Shown here: positions 1 through 8,006 of the stretch, piece by piece
Layout of the letters: each line of letters begins with the position of its first letter
Numbering within the stretch: the stretch's first letter is position 1
Source of the DNA: DASQUK01 sp035641315
GTDB taxonomy: Bacteria; Actinomycetota; Acidimicrobiia; Acidimicrobiales; VFJN01
Direction of reading: 5' to 3'
DNA length: 39,796 bases
Assembly (NCBI GenBank): GCA_035641315.1
Contig: DASQUK010000302.1
Coordinates: 1 to 39,796, forward strand
Notes under the pieces: generated by a model
The model's input: the letters and a program-made list of their open reading frames with translations, nothing else
Databases searched by the model: none
What the model was told of the DNA's origin: nothing
Program-made: the position numbers and the translations under genes

Positions 1-43
1 CGGGCTCCCGCCGCACTGTCGCCGCCGGACGCCGGGCGATCAC
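1..43 (-). CDS. Possible start of a gene running off the left edge
   Basis: A GTG at 41-43 overlaps the stop codon of the STAS gene (GTGA) and opens a frame to the window edge, reading V-I-A-R-R-P-A-A-T-V-R-R-E-P. STAS antagonists are often followed by an anti-sigma serine kinase, and the overlap is the kind seen elsewhere in this window. Fourteen residues are too few to identify a family, so this is only a candidate. Confidence 0.2.
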   Translation of the reverse strand, partial: MIARRPAATVRREP

Positions 44-363
44 TCCTGGGGGAGGACGTCGCCGACACCGGCCATGTCGAGCACTCGCGCCACGGTGGCC
101 GGCACCGAGCGCAGCACCACCACGGCGCCGTGCTGGTCGGCGGTGCGCTGGATATCGAGCAGGGCTCCCAGCCCGCTCGAGTCGCAGAACGACACGCCGC
201 CGAGGTCGATGACCAGTTGCTCGGCGCCGGGCTGGTTGGCCAGCGCGTTCGTCACCTGCTCCACCACAGTGGGGCGCGCCACCAGATCCAGCTCGCCCGT
301 CAAGCGCACGGCCAGCTTCGCCGGCGGATCGGCGTTGATCTCGATGTCGAAGCTCCGGTGCAT
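40..363 (-). CDS. STAS-domain anti-sigma factor antagonist
   Basis: A 107-residue single-domain STAS protein of the SpoIIAA/RsbV type. Such proteins bind an anti-sigma kinase and free a sigma factor, with phosphorylation of one serine switching them off. The diagnostic motif CDSSGLGALL lies at residues 60-69, and the second serine (S63) matches the phosphorylated serine of SpoIIAA. The start was set at ATG 363 because a purine-rich GAAGAGG lies just upstream and the family normally begins here. An in-frame ATG at 429 would add 22 unconserved residues and overlap the next gene. The next gene downstream may be its partner kinase, but it is cut by the window edge. The role in partner switching is inferred from the family. 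Confidence 0.85.
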   Translation of the reverse strand: MHRSFDIEINADPPAKLAVRLTGELDLVARPTVVEQVTNALANQPGAEQLVIDLGGVSFCDSSGLGALLDIQRTADQHGAVVVLRSVPATVARVLDMAGVGDVLPQE

Positions 364-412
364 CGACCCTCTTCCCCAGTGGTGGCGGCGCACACGGTAG
401 GGGACGTGCCCG

Positions 413-1594
413 TCAAGCGAGCAGCTCACGCTCGATCGGCGTGCGGAAGCGGGACTTCACCCGCGCCGGGCCCAGCCACTTGCCGAGGCGAGCGGCGGCC
501 TCGTCGATGGCGGCGGCCGCCTCCCGCCCGGTGTCCACGAGCAAACGGACGGCGACCTCGCCGTCGGCGCGCTGCGCCCAGCACCCGACGACGCGGCCGT
601 CCGACCAGACCGTGGGGGCGATGTTGCCGGACCGGTCGTAGAGCACCTTGTCATCGGCGCCGTAGAACGCCCGGTCGGTCCAGCCCATGGCGGTGGAGTC
701 GAGGGCGGGCAGCAGCGCCACCCACGGTTCGGGCGCGGCCTGCGGCTCCGCGTCGTCGGGCAGCACGTACCCGGTGGTCCCCGCGAGATCGACCTCGACG
801 GCGCCGACGGCGGCGAGAGCGGCGCTGGCTGCGGCCTTGGTCCAGCCGGTCCACCAGGCGAGGTCGGCGAGCGTCGCAGGCCCGAAGCTGGCCAGCCAGC
901 GACCGGCCAGCTCGGCCTGGGCCGTCGCCGTGTCGAGCGGCGCCTCGCCCTCGTCGTGCCACCGCGGCGCCGGCGACCAGCTGTACTGGCTGGACAACCA
1001 CGAGCCCCGCGGGCGACCCCGCACGATGCGCTCGTCGGCGGCGAGCAGCGTCAGGACCCAGGTGGTCATCGACATCGTGCCGGCCCACTTCTTGCCCTCG
1101 CCGTAGCTGAGCTGGGACCGCAGCTCGGGGACGTCAGCCGACAGCTCGGCGCCGAATGCCTCGCCCCGTCGCTCGAGCGCCGCCAGGGTGGCATCGCCCA
1201 CGCGCTCGAGCCAGGCGGCGCCGTCGCCGGCGATGCCGCCTTCCTCGATGAGGCCGGCGTAGCGGCGCCGCTGGATGGCGGCGATGGCCCGGGTGCAGGC
1301 GGCGTGAACGACCGGCACGAGCTCGAGCGGCACCACGAACAGCGTGCGGCGCATGCCGAGGATTCGCACGAGGCTGCGGTCCTCGTAGAGCGCCCGCTCG
1401 ATGGCCTCGATCGTGGGGTCGTGCATCCGGGCTGCAGCGGACAGGAACACCGAGGCGGGATCGGTGGAGTGGAGGGCGACCAGCGACTCCGCCACCTCGC
1501 AGACGTGGGTCGCCCCGTGGGCCGGCGCCAGGCGATGCCGGACGCCGATCCGCGCCCGCCGCTCCTCGTCGCTGATGGATCTGCACGCGTTCAC
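413..1594 (-). CDS. Winged-helix DNA-binding domain protein (DUF1006 / YcaQ-like)
   Basis: A 393-residue protein resembling the 'winged helix DNA-binding domain-containing protein' family (HTH_42, DUF1006), common in actinobacteria. Recognisable parts are the N-terminal RLAPAHGATHVCEVAESLVALHSTDP region, WTGWT in the middle, and a C-terminal region with DRSGNIAPTVWSDGRVVGCW. The related YcaQ/AlkX proteins are DNA glycosylases acting on interstrand crosslinks, but whether this branch has glycosylase activity is not shown here. The start is GTG 1594 with a weak AAGTAGG upstream. The open frame extends to 2116 but has no family similarity there and would overlap the divergent DUF2786 gene. It is a stand-alone gene. 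Confidence 0.75.
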   Translation of the reverse strand: MNACRSISDEERRARIGVRHRLAPAHGATHVCEVAESLVALHSTDPASVFLSAAARMHDPTIEAIERALYEDRSLVRILGMRRTLFVVPLELVPVVHAACTRAIAAIQRRRYAGLIEEGGIAGDGAAWLERVGDATLAALERRGEAFGAELSADVPELRSQLSYGEGKKWAGTMSMTTWVLTLLAADERIVRGRPRGSWLSSQYSWSPAPRWHDEGEAPLDTATAQAELAGRWLASFGPATLADLAWWTGWTKAAASAALAAVGAVEVDLAGTTGYVLPDDAEPQAAPEPWVALLPALDSTAMGWTDRAFYGADDKVLYDRSGNIAPTVWSDGRVVGCWAQRADGEVAVRLLVDTGREAAAAIDEAAARLGKWLGPARVKSRFRTPIERELLA

Positions 1595-1693
1595 GGCGCC
1601 TACTTTGTCACACCCGATACGTACGCTCGTTCGTGTCGTAGGGATCGTTGGGGTCCACCCGCTCAGGGTCCAGCACGAGAGAGGATCGAGGCG

Positions 1694-3235
1694 ATGGGTA
1701 AGCGCAAGCGCAAGCAGCAGGCCGAGCGTCGGCGGCGGCCGGCCGGGCGTCACACGGGTACGGGTAGCGGACGGGCCGCCCCGGGGCCCGGCGCCGGCGG
1801 CGCACGTGAGGGTGGCAGGCGAGCTGGTGCCAACCAGTTCCATCCCCGAGCGGTCGACGAGGTGATCGACCGGGCCGTGGCGGCCTGCGTGCTCGATTCC
1901 CGGGCAGGACCGGCCGCCGAGCTCGTCGCCGTGCTGGCACGCGGTCCGTCCCATCCCGAGGGCCCGGCGCTCGTCGACCGAGCGCTGGGCCAGGCGTTGG
2001 TCGACGCCGTCAGCGGCGCCTGGGCCCGGGGCTGGCAACCGGCCGACCTGCACCGCGTGGTCCAGCGCACGCATGGGCGCGCCCACGACCGATTGAGCGC
2101 CGTGGCCATGGGGCACGAGGCCCGGCGTTACGCCGACGACACGGTGCCGGTGCGCTGGCGGCTGCAGCTCGACGCCGTGGGCGCCGAACCGACGTCCGAC
2201 TCTGGCGACCGCTGGGCCGTGCCCGTCACGCCCGAGCCGGACGATCTGTGGGGCGATGGCGTCCCCAGCATCGACGATCGCGCTCAGGCGGTGCGGGTGG
2301 CGGTGGAGACCTTGTCACTGATCCGGCGCCTCCCGCCGCTCCCCAAGCTGGCGCCCCGTCCGGGCGAGGCGACCCAGCCACGGCGGCGAACGCCTGGGCC
2401 GGACCGACCGCCCCGCGGGGAGGCCGGCCCAGGCGCGGATCCCCGGGTCCTGCACCGCGTGACGGCGCTGCTGGCCAAGGCCGAGTCGACGACCTTCCCC
2501 GACGAGGCCGAGGCCCTCACGGCCAAGGCGCAGGAGCTCATGACCCGTCATGCCATCGACATGGCGGCGATCGATGCCGAGCGGGGCGGTGGTCCTCGGG
2601 TGTCGGGCCGGCGCATCGGCATCGACGACCCCTACGCCCGGGCGCGGGTCACGCTGCTCAGCCAAGTGGCGGAGGCCAACCGCTGCCGGGCGGTCTGGTC
2701 GCAGGCCTTCGGCTTCGCCACCGTGTTCGGCGACGAGGGCGACCTCGACGCGGTCGAGATGCTGTTCACCTCGCTGCTGGTACAGGCGACCCGGGCGATG
2801 GTGGTCGAGCGCCCGCCCGACCGCCGGCCCGACCGGCGTGGTCGCCCAGGCGTCGGGAGCGCGGGTTCCGGGTCGGCGACACGGTCGTTCCGCCAATCGT
2901 TCCTCGTGGCCTACGCCCACCGCATCGGCGACCGGCTCCGCCATGCGAGCGAGGCGGCGGCCGCCGAGGCCCAGGCCGAGGCCGAGGCCGCCGGGACCGA
3001 CGGTGGCCGTCACGGGCGCCCCGGTGCGTTGCTGCCGGTCCTGGCCCGCCGGGCGGAGGCCGCGGAGGCGGCAGCAACGGCGGCCTTCCCCAGGGTCAAG
3101 ACCTTCTCGACCACGGCCCGAGATGCGCACGGTTGGGCCGCGGGGCGGCAGGCCGCCGACCGGGCCGACCTCGGCCTGCAGGGGACGCTCCCCGGCCGGC
3201 ACCCGCCCAGTCCCCGCTCGCTGGGGGCGGCCTGA
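1694..3235 (+). CDS. DUF2786 domain-containing protein
   Basis: A 513-residue soluble protein. A short DUF2786 domain is visible in the middle (VLHRVTALLAKAESTTFPDEA and KAQELMTRHAID, roughly residues 255-292). This domain is found in bacterial and phage proteins of unknown function. The N-terminus is very basic (MGKRKRKQQAERRRR), which suggests nucleic-acid binding. Towards the C-terminus there is an Ala/Glu-rich helical stretch (around residues 420-435) that could be a coiled coil. The start ATG 1694 has a good GAGAGAGG upstream. It is transcribed divergently from the winged-helix gene across a 99-base spacer and converges on the acyl-CoA synthetase gene. No function can be assigned. Confidence 0.75.
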   Translation: MGKRKRKQQAERRRRPAGRHTGTGSGRAAPGPGAGGAREGGRRAGANQFHPRAVDEVIDRAVAACVLDSRAGPAAELVAVLARGPSHPEGPALVDRALGQALVDAVSGAWARGWQPADLHRVVQRTHGRAHDRLSAVAMGHEARRYADDTVPVRWRLQLDAVGAEPTSDSGDRWAVPVTPEPDDLWGDGVPSIDDRAQAVRVAVETLSLIRRLPPLPKLAPRPGEATQPRRRTPGPDRPPRGEAGPGADPRVLHRVTALLAKAESTTFPDEAEALTAKAQELMTRHAIDMAAIDAERGGGPRVSGRRIGIDDPYARARVTLLSQVAEANRCRAVWSQAFGFATVFGDEGDLDAVEMLFTSLLVQATRAMVVERPPDRRPDRRGRPGVGSAGSGSATRSFRQSFLVAYAHRIGDRLRHASEAAAAEAQAEAEAAGTDGGRHGRPGALLPVLARRAEAAEAAATAAFPRVKTFSTTARDAHGWAAGRQAADRADLGLQGTLPGRHPPSPRSLGAA

Positions 3236-3253
3236 GGCCCGGACGGGCCGGGT

Positions 3254-3273
3254 CCCGCCGTCACCCCGGCGGG
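3254..3273. terminator. Hairpin between convergent genes, overlapping a stop codon
   Basis: CCCGCCG pairs with CGGCGGG across a 6-base loop. The loop includes the stop codon of the acyl-CoA synthetase gene. A smaller GGCCC/GGGCC hairpin lies just before it (3236-3249). There is no U-tract, so if it terminates it is of the U-less type common in high-GC actinobacteria, serving both converging genes. Confidence 0.45.
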
Positions 3274-4841
3274 GCAGTGGCGACCTCCTGGGCCCACCGG
3301 TAGTCGGGCTTGCCGCTGGGGGAGCGCTGCACCTCGGATACGAGGTGCAGCTCGCGGGGCACCTTGTAGCCGGCGATCTTGGTGCGGCAGTGCTCCTGGA
3401 CCGAGGCGAGCGACGGCGTCGTGCCCGGCCGGGGTTGCACCACCGCCGCCACCCGCTGGCCCCAGCGCTCGTCTGGCACGCCGACCACCAAGGCGTCGTA
3501 CACGGCCGGATGCGACTTCACTGCCGCCTCAACCTCCTCGGGGAAGATCTTCTCACCGCCCGAGTTGATCGACTGCGAGCCGCGTCCCAGCAACGTGATC
3601 GAGCCGTCGGCCTCGACCCGGGCCAGGTCGCCCGGGATCACGTAGCGGGTGCCGTCGACCTCCACGAACGTCTCGGCGGTCTTGGCGGAGTCGCCCAGGT
3701 ACTCGAGCGGGATGTGGCCGCTCCGAGCCACCCTGCCGATGATCCCCGACCCCGGCTCGACCGGCCGCAGGTCGTCGTCCAGCACCGCTGTGCCCGAGAC
3801 AGGGGTGACGGTGGGCCCACCCTGCATGGCGGTCTTGCCCCTCTCAACCACCGTGATGCCGTTGGCACCGCCCTCCGACGACCCGATCGCGTCGGTCATC
3901 ACCAGGTCGGGAAACCGGTCGAGGAACTGGTCCTTGACCGACGGCGAGAACACGGCCGCGGTCGACGACAGCGACAGGATCGACGACAGGTCGCGGCCCT
4001 TGCTGGGCTCGTCGTCGAGGGCCTCGATCAGCGGTCGCCCCATGGCGTCGCCGGTGATCATGATGGCGTTGACCTTCTCCTCCTCGACGAGCCGCCAGAC
4101 CTCGTGGGGGTCGAAGTGGGCCAGCAGCACGACGTTGTTGCCGACGAAGCTCTGCCCCATGACGGCCCATTGGGTGGCGCCGTGCATCAGGGGGGCGATC
4201 GGCAGGAACGTGATCTGGAACCCCATCGCCTTGCCCCGCTCGACCAGATCCTCGGGGACCTGGGCCTTGGTCCCGGTGAGCACATCGATCCCGCCACCGA
4301 GGGCGAACAGCACGTCCTCGTGGCGCCAGACCACGCCCTTCGGCATGCCGGTGGTGCCGCCCGTGTAGAGGACGTAGCGGTCGTCGCCCGATCGGGGGCC
4401 GAAGTCGCGCTCGGGCGATTGCGCCGCCAGGGCGTCCTCGAAGTCGCGGCCGATCACCAACCGGTGGCCGAGCTCGGGCAGGCTTTCCAGCACGCCGTCG
4501 ACGCGGTCGGCGAACGCCGCGTCGTGCACCAGCGCCTTCAGGTGCGCGTTGCCGAACAGGTAGGCCAGCTCGTCCTCGACGTAGCGGTAGTTGATGTTGA
4601 TCCACACCGCCCGCAGCTTGAACACGGCCCACAGCGTCTCGATCCACTCGACCGAGTTGACCCCGTAGATCCCGACATGGTCGCCCGGACCGATGCCCTG
4701 GGCGGCGAGGTGGTGGGCGAGCCGGTTGGCCCGGTCGTCCATCTCCGCATACGTGCGGCGCTGGCCGTCGGCGACCAGGTACTCGCGGTCGCCGAAGTGG
4801 TCGACCGCGTGCTCGAACAGATCGGCCAGGTTGAACTCCAC
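3261..4841 (-). CDS. Acyl-CoA synthetase (AMP-forming), FadD19-type
   Basis: A 526-residue adenylate-forming enzyme that activates a fatty or branched acid to its CoA thioester via an acyl-adenylate. The phosphate-binding loop YTGGTTGMPKG starts at residue 159 and is followed by WRHED, as in the FadD17/FadD19 branch. Further on are a YVIPGDLARVEADG segment, GRGSQSINSGGEKIFPEEVE, and the C-terminal PSGKP containing the catalytic lysine. In Mycobacterium this branch activates sterol side-chain acids, which is family knowledge; the substrate here is not established. The start is GTG 4841 with a strong GGAGGGG ribosome-binding site. It is last in a minus-strand run but separated by a 93-base spacer with a KstR-like box, so it probably has its own promoter. 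Confidence 0.88.
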   Translation of the reverse strand: MEFNLADLFEHAVDHFGDREYLVADGQRRTYAEMDDRANRLAHHLAAQGIGPGDHVGIYGVNSVEWIETLWAVFKLRAVWININYRYVEDELAYLFGNAHLKALVHDAAFADRVDGVLESLPELGHRLVIGRDFEDALAAQSPERDFGPRSGDDRYVLYTGGTTGMPKGVVWRHEDVLFALGGGIDVLTGTKAQVPEDLVERGKAMGFQITFLPIAPLMHGATQWAVMGQSFVGNNVVLLAHFDPHEVWRLVEEEKVNAIMITGDAMGRPLIEALDDEPSKGRDLSSILSLSSTAAVFSPSVKDQFLDRFPDLVMTDAIGSSEGGANGITVVERGKTAMQGGPTVTPVSGTAVLDDDLRPVEPGSGIIGRVARSGHIPLEYLGDSAKTAETFVEVDGTRYVIPGDLARVEADGSITLLGRGSQSINSGGEKIFPEEVEAAVKSHPAVYDALVVGVPDERWGQRVAAVVQPRPGTTPSLASVQEHCRTKIAGYKVPRELHLVSEVQRSPSGKPDYRWAQEVATAPPG

Positions 4842-4873
4842 GTTCCCCTCCCCGTCGGCGCGACGTGCCTAGG

Positions 4874-4887
4874 TAGAACACGTTACA
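4874..4887. promoter_or_regulatory. KstR-like operator upstream of the acyl-CoA synthetase gene
   Basis: The sequence TAGAACACGTTACA fits TnnAACnnGTTnnA, the consensus described for the mycobacterial sterol-catabolism repressor KstR. It lies 33 bases upstream of the GTG at 4841. On the minus strand a possible -10 hexamer, TAACGT, lies inside it, so a bound repressor would block the promoter. No KstR gene is visible in the window, and another TetR protein could recognise the site. Confidence 0.55.
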
Positions 4888-4934
4888 GACCGGCCGGCGC
4901 CCGAGCCCGGGCCAGCCCCGAAGTCACGCTGAGG

Positions 4935-5621
4935 TCAGCTGCGCCAGGTGTGGTGGCGGATGAAGTCGTAGACGCCGGCGAAGTCGCTGCGGGCCTTCTC
5001 CGGCAGGTCGGCCACGCCGCCGAGCAGCCGTGCGCCCCACACGATCTCGGCGTTGTGCTCCACCACCAGGGCCGAGTGCAGCGCGTCCTCCACCGACCTC
5101 CCGATCGCCACCACGCCGTGGTTGGCCATGAGCGCCGCAGAGCGATCGCTCAGTGCCGCCGCCACGGCGGCCGCCAGCTCGTCGCTGCCCGACGGGTGGT
5201 ACTCGCACACGGGGACGTCGCCGCCGATGTACACGACGAACTCGTCGATGGCCGCCGGGATCGGTTGGCGCGCCACGGCGAACATCGAGGCGTGCTTCGC
5301 ATGGCAGTGCACGACGGCTCCCGCCTCCGGGTAGGCGGCCAGCGCCGCCAGGTGCACCCCCTTCTCCGACGTCGGGGACCGGTCGCCCGCCACGACCGCG
5401 CCATCGAGGTCCACCACCACCAGGTCGTCGAGCGTCATCGCCTCGTAGTCGAGCGACGACGGCGTCACCACCACGGTGCCATCGTCGACCCGGCCCGACA
5501 CGTTGCCGGCCGTGCCCTCGACGATGCCCCGCCGGTACATCGCCTTGGCCGCCGACAGCACCGCGTCCTTCACCTCGGCCAGCGGCCGGCCGTTGGGCTT
5601 GTCGTCGCCGTTCTTGCTCAT
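4935..5621 (-). CDS. Class II aldolase/adducin family protein
   Basis: A 228-residue zinc-dependent class II aldolase-like protein (fuculose-phosphate aldolase / ribulose-phosphate epimerase fold). The family metal ligands are visible as H105 and H107 in VVHCHAKH and H168 in ANHGVVAIG, with a catalytic-type glutamate at E86 (TSEKGVH). The substrate, probably a sugar or hydroxy-acid phosphate or a hydroxyacyl compound, cannot be told from sequence. The start ATG 5621 gives the expected family length; an upstream extension to 5756 is unconserved. It lies 22 bases downstream of the 2-hydroxyacid dehydrogenase gene and is very likely co-transcribed with it. Confidence 0.82.
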   Translation of the reverse strand: MSKNGDDKPNGRPLAEVKDAVLSAAKAMYRRGIVEGTAGNVSGRVDDGTVVVTPSSLDYEAMTLDDLVVVDLDGAVVAGDRSPTSEKGVHLAALAAYPEAGAVVHCHAKHASMFAVARQPIPAAIDEFVVYIGGDVPVCEYHPSGSDELAAAVAAALSDRSAALMANHGVVAIGRSVEDALHSALVVEHNAEIVWGARLLGGVADLPEKARSDFAGVYDFIRHHTWRS

Positions 5622-5643
5622 CAGTTGGCTCGTTTGCGCTCGA

Positions 5644-6663
5644 TCATGCGAATACCTCCGGGTTGGCGCAGTGCCGGGGGCGCTCGCCCCGCAGCACCCG
5701 CCCGATGTCCTCCGCGATGGTCGCGGTGTGGTTGACCTCGGTGTCGTAGGTGGCACCGCCGATGTGGGGCGTGAGCACCACGTTGTCGAGCCCGGTCACG
5801 GGATGGTCGACCGGGAGCTGCTCGCCGGCGAAGTGGTCGAGCCCGGCGCCGCCCAGGTGGCCGGATCGCAGCGCCTCGGTGAGCGCGTCGAGGTCGTGCA
5901 GACCCGCCCGGGCGGTGTTGAGGTAGACGGAGCCCGCCGGCATGGCCGCGAACTGGTCGGCGCCCATCATCCCCATGGTCTCCGCGGTGACCGCTGCGTG
6001 CATCGACACGACGTCGGCGTCGGCCAGCAGCTTGTCCAGCGAGTCGTGCGTCGCCTCCGGTGAGTACGGGTCGAACGAGTTGACCCGCATGCCCAGAGCC
6101 TCCAGCCGCCAGCGCACCGCCCCGCCCACCGCGCCCAGTCCCACGAGCCCAGCCGTGCGCCCGGCGATCTGCCAGGCGCGGAAGCGCTGGTAGGGGATGC
6201 TGCCGTCGCGGAACACCTGGCCGGCCCGCACGTCCCGGTCGGCCGGCAGCAGGCGACGGGTGACGGCCAGCAGCAGTGCCAGCGTCAGCTCGGCGACGCC
6301 ATCGGCGTTGCGGCCCGGCGTGTGCAGCACGGGGATGCCCCTCGCCGTGGCGGCGGCGATGTCGACGTTGGTGGGATCGCCCCGGGTCGACCCGATCACC
6401 CGCAGGGGCCGGTCGAGCACGGGCCCGCTGACGAAGTCGGCCTCGCACACCAGCACCGTCGCCCCCAGCGCGTCGACCCGCTCGGCCAGCGCGGCGCCGT
6501 CCCAGATCCGCAACGGGCGCTGGTCGATCCAGGGGTCGTACGTGACGTCGCAGAGCTGGCGCAGGGCGTCGAGGCCCGGCCCCCGGCAGGCGGCGGTCAC
6601 CAGCGCGACGGGCCGATCCCGGCCGGCCGAGCCCTCGCCGGTGCCCTCCGACAAATCTGACAT
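5644..6663 (-). CDS. D-isomer-specific 2-hydroxyacid dehydrogenase
   Basis: A 339-residue NAD(P)-dependent oxidoreductase of the phosphoglycerate/glycerate dehydrogenase family, interconverting a 2-hydroxyacid and a 2-oxoacid. The Rossmann motif GLVGLGAVGG is followed by the expected acidic FDPYSPE. The catalytic triad is suggested by Arg in NTARAGL, the acidic residue in HFAGEQL and His in LTPHIGGA. The start ATG 6663 has no Shine-Dalgarno sequence, but a TAGTGT hexamer (6671-6676) ends 7 bases before it, so the mRNA is probably leaderless. A TGAC-N6-GTCA palindrome overlaps the start codon and another lies about 50 bases upstream. It probably forms an operon with the class II aldolase downstream. 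An in-frame upstream start at 6711 is less likely because it would pass through the divergent promoter. Confidence 0.85.
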   Translation of the reverse strand: MSDLSEGTGEGSAGRDRPVALVTAACRGPGLDALRQLCDVTYDPWIDQRPLRIWDGAALAERVDALGATVLVCEADFVSGPVLDRPLRVIGSTRGDPTNVDIAAATARGIPVLHTPGRNADGVAELTLALLLAVTRRLLPADRDVRAGQVFRDGSIPYQRFRAWQIAGRTAGLVGLGAVGGAVRWRLEALGMRVNSFDPYSPEATHDSLDKLLADADVVSMHAAVTAETMGMMGADQFAAMPAGSVYLNTARAGLHDLDALTEALRSGHLGGAGLDHFAGEQLPVDHPVTGLDNVVLTPHIGGATYDTEVNHTATIAEDIGRVLRGERPRHCANPEVFA

Positions 6664-6671
6664 GGGCGTCA
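6658..6671. promoter_or_regulatory. TGAC-N6-GTCA operator over the 2-hydroxyacid dehydrogenase start
   Basis: TGACATGGGCGTCA is an inverted repeat (TGACA/CGTCA, one mismatch) that overlaps the ATG at 6661-6663 and touches the proposed -10 hexamer TAGTGT. A protein bound here would cover the transcription start of a leaderless mRNA. It is one of seven such sites in the window. Confidence 0.55.
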
Positions 6672-6714
6672 CACTAGGGCAGCGCCGGCCGCTGCGGCCG
6701 GCTAGGGTCAAACC

Positions 6715-6728
6715 TGACGTTGGCGTCA
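6715..6728. promoter_or_regulatory. TGAC-N6-GTCA operator upstream of the P450 operon
   Basis: TGACGTTGGCGTCA is a perfect inverted repeat, extended to CTGACG/CGTCAG at 6714-6729. It lies just downstream of a possible plus-strand -10 hexamer TAGGGT (6703-6708) and 19 bases before the P450 GTG start. It also lies between the two divergent genes, so it could control both. Confidence 0.65.
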
Positions 6729-6747
6729 GTTAGCAGGAGGCGAGACG

Positions 6748-7989
6748 GTGGCCGAATCGCAGCAGACCGGCGTCGGACTCATAGGCGAGGACGACTACGA
6801 CCCCTTCGAGGCGTTCAATCGCGCCATGGGCGCGTCCGGCGACGCCACCCCCTACCCGACGTTCGCCCGCCTGCGGGCCGAGGCCCCGGTCCACCCGGGG
6901 GTCCCGGACCTCGGCGCCGTGGACTACGACGAGAGCTCGACCTTCACGGCCTACAGCTACGACGCCGTCCACACGATCCTGGGCGACGGCGAGACGTTCA
7001 GCTCGGCGGGCTACGGCGAGGTCATGGGCGTGCTCATGGGCCGCTCCATCCTGCAGATGGACGAGCCCGAGCACCACGCCTACCGGTCGATACTCCAGCA
7101 GGCCTTCACCCGCACCGAGATGGGGCGCTGGGAGGTCGAGCTGGTGGGCCCGCTGGTGAACGGCATGATCGACGAGTTCGCCACCGACCACCGCGCCGAG
7201 CTGGTGGGCCAGCTGCTGTTCATGTTCCCGGTGCGGGTCATCGCCGCGTTGCTCGGGCTGCCGGAGGCGGACCTGCCGCGGTTCCACCGCCTGGCCGTCG
7301 AGCTGATCGGCGCCACCACGGTGGACTGGGACCGCGCTCTGGCGGCGTCCGCCGCCCTGCGCGACTACCTGGCGGGCATCGTGGACGAGCGCCGGCGCTC
7401 CCCGGCCGAGGACATGATCTCCGTGCTGGTCGGCGCCGAGCACGAAGGCCAGCGGCTGACGGACGAGGAGATCTTCGCGTTCTGCCGGCTGCTGCTCCCC
7501 GCCGGCGCCGAGACGACCTACCGCTCGTCGTCGAACCTGCTGTTCGGCCTGCTCACGCACCCCGAGCAGCTCCAGGCCGTCCGGGCCGACCGCAGCCTGG
7601 TGCCGCTGGCGATCGAGGAGGGCATCCGCTGGGAGCCGCCGCTGCTGATCATCTCCCGCACCGCCACCCGCGACAGCGAGGTCTGCGGCGTGCGCATCCC
7701 GGCGGCGGCCAGCGTGGTGTGCAGCCTGGGGTCCGCCAACCACGACGAGGCCCGCTGGCCCGACGCCGAGCGCTTCGACATCTTCCGCGAGCGTCGGCCC
7801 CACATCGGCTTCGCCCACGGCCCGCACGTGTGCCTCGGTATGCACCTGGCGCGCATGGAGACCCACGTGGCGCTCGCGGCGCTGCTCGACCGCCTGCCCG
7901 GCCTGCGCCTCGACCCCGCTGCGCAGGCGCCCTACGTCTCCGGTCGCGTGTTCCGGGCGCCCCCCAGGTTGGACGTCGTCTGGGATTGA
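6748..7989 (+). CDS. Cytochrome P450
   Basis: A 413-residue soluble class I bacterial cytochrome P450 that inserts one oxygen atom into an organic substrate using electrons from a ferredoxin. The heme loop FAHGPHVCLG carries the axial Cys362, the I-helix motif AGAETT lies at residues 252-257, and the ExxR pair is E291/R294. The start GTG 6748 follows a strong AGGAGG (6735-6740). It leads a plus-strand run with an acyl-CoA dehydrogenase and a TetR gene. The three-cysteine ferredoxin at 28316 is a plausible but distant electron donor. The substrate is unknown; the context suggests a lipid or isoprenoid acid. I could not assign it to a numbered CYP family. Confidence 0.92.
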   Translation: MAESQQTGVGLIGEDDYDPFEAFNRAMGASGDATPYPTFARLRAEAPVHPGVPDLGAVDYDESSTFTAYSYDAVHTILGDGETFSSAGYGEVMGVLMGRSILQMDEPEHHAYRSILQQAFTRTEMGRWEVELVGPLVNGMIDEFATDHRAELVGQLLFMFPVRVIAALLGLPEADLPRFHRLAVELIGATTVDWDRALAASAALRDYLAGIVDERRRSPAEDMISVLVGAEHEGQRLTDEEIFAFCRLLLPAGAETTYRSSSNLLFGLLTHPEQLQAVRADRSLVPLAIEEGIRWEPPLLIISRTATRDSEVCGVRIPAAASVVCSLGSANHDEARWPDAERFDIFRERRPHIGFAHGPHVCLGMHLARMETHVALAALLDRLPGLRLDPAAQAPYVSGRVFRAPPRLDVVWD

Positions 7990-8006
7990 CGCGAGCGTTT
8001 CAGCTC

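Noticed and set aside
2955..3000. Short tandem repeat (GAGGCC units)
   Set aside because: It encodes an Ala/Glu helix within the DUF2786 protein; low-complexity coding sequence is a sufficient explanation.
2550..5735. A 1061-residue open frame on the plus strand
   Set aside because: It runs out of frame through the DUF2786 gene and antisense to the synthetase and aldolase genes; composition is His/Arg/Val-rich with no domain.
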